A stretch of 13,899 nucleotides of DNA from Saprospiraceae bacterium (GTDB lineage: Bacteria; Bacteroidota; Bacteroidia; Chitinophagales; Saprospiraceae): positions 1 through 13,899 of the forward strand of contig JALVCY010000208.1 of assembly GCA_027009605.1 (NCBI GenBank), read 5' to 3'. The position numbers and the translations under genes were made by a program. Of the stretch, positions 13,334 to 13,899 are shown one piece after another. The notes below the pieces were generated by a model that did not search any database, was not told the origin of the DNA, and worked only from the letters and a program-made list of their open reading frames with translations. Within the stretch, counting starts at the first letter, position 1. Each line of letters begins with the position of its first letter.

Positions 13334-13899
13334 TTTTCTTTCTTGGCTGGCATCAACTTCTTCAACTAACAGAATATCGAATGCAGAATCCCGAATGTCG
13401 AATAATGAAGTAAAATCCTAATCAAAAACCTAAATCTCTCAACTAGCGAAGCGAATCAACTAGCGAAGCTTGCGAGCGAATCAACTTCTTCAACTTTCTC
13501 AACTAAAAAAACTAACAGAATATCGAATACAGAATGCCGAATATCGAATGATGAAGTAAAACCCCACAAAAACCCAAATCATCTCAACCTGCGAAGCTCT
13601 CAACCACGAAGTCCGTAGGACGAGTTCTCAACCTAGTGAGCCATAGGCGAACGTCTCAACTTTTTCAACTAGCGCAGCGAATCAACTAACGAAGTCCAAA
13701 GGACAAGTGAATCAACTAGCGCAGCGAATCAACTATCGTAGCGAATCAACTTCTTCAACTTTCTCAACTAAAAAAACTAAAAGAATATCGAATACAGAAT
13801 GCCGAATATCGAATGATGAAGTAAAACCCCACAAAAACCCAAATCATCTCAACCTGCGAAGCTCTCAACCACGAAGTCCGTATCCACGATAGTAATCGG
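13334..13899 (+). repeat. Family B array with a 142-bp direct repeat and GAAT heptamers
   Basis: No gene seen. Heptamer runs of NGAATNN type begin at 13371, 13517 and 13782, each ending TGAAGTA. Minimal palindromes: AGC-GAA-GCT (within 13451-13470), GTCC-GTA-GGAC (13611-13621), GCC-ATA-GGC (13640-13648), GTCC-AAA-GGAC (13694-13704), TCG-TAG-CGA (13736-13744). A 142-bp segment at 13476-13617 recurs at 13741-13882, offset 265 bp, with one difference seen (C at 13516, A at 13781). The array continues past the window end. Confidence 0.88.

Noticed and set aside
13083..13421. Repeat-spanning frames after thioredoxin
   Set aside because: They are translations of heptamer and CGCAGAT repeats (strings such as SLLTAHYS), not proteins.
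13334..13899. CRISPR array
   Set aside because: No constant repeat of 23-47 bp with unique spacers of even length; the repeats are nested short words and no cas genes are present.

Overview
The window looks like Bacteroidota chromosome, most likely Saprospiria/Lewinella-like; the class is a guess. Evidence: intergenic boxes matching the Bacteroidota sigma promoter (TAnnTTTG, once with a TTTG 19 bp upstream), a secreted protein ending in a T9SS type B (CHU_C) sorting domain, a 7TMR-DISM LytS-type kinase with a LytTR regulator, several lipoproteins, and no obvious Shine-Dalgarno sequences. No rRNA, tRNA, transposase or cas gene is visible.

Layout. 1-211: short-repeat array running up to a YbaB/EbfC nucleoid protein gene. 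530-764: gene-free stretch with a promoter-like box and a strong terminator hairpin placed just before a LamG + CHU_C secreted protein (765-2009). 2010-2286: second kind of short-repeat array. 2287-3753: two-gene unit, TraB/GumN-like protein and gamma-class carbonic anhydrase. 3849-4346 (-): small unknown lipoprotein. 4347-5114: gene-free, with inverted and tandem repeats and a probable minus-strand small RNA that has its own promoter and terminator. 5115-7956 (-): LytTR response regulator and histidine kinase, overlapping. 8049-9116 (-): di-heme cytochrome c peroxidase lipoprotein. 9117-9661: dense composite repeat region. 9662-12481 (-): two-gene unit, a membrane-anchored propeller-like protein behind a lipoprotein that resembles copper amine oxidases but lacks their copper ligands. 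12754-13071: thioredoxin with terminator. 13072-13899: more than 800 bp of nested short repeats.

How the genes fit together. Most are ordinary envelope, redox and signalling genes. The peroxidase, the propeller protein and the amine-oxidase-like lipoprotein share strand and compartment (periplasm/outer membrane) and could form a redox group, but this is speculative because the repeat region separates them.

The most unusual content is intergenic. Arrays are built from very short words in strict periods of 7, 8 or 9 bp, mixed with minimal palindromes (3-4 bp arms around a 3-base centre) whose arms change in a compensated way from unit to unit. Arrays of the same kind lie in the same orientation relative to the gene they precede. 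One palindrome centre carries a 16-bp insertion that is itself palindromic. With two candidate small RNAs, these are the best leads for something undescribed.
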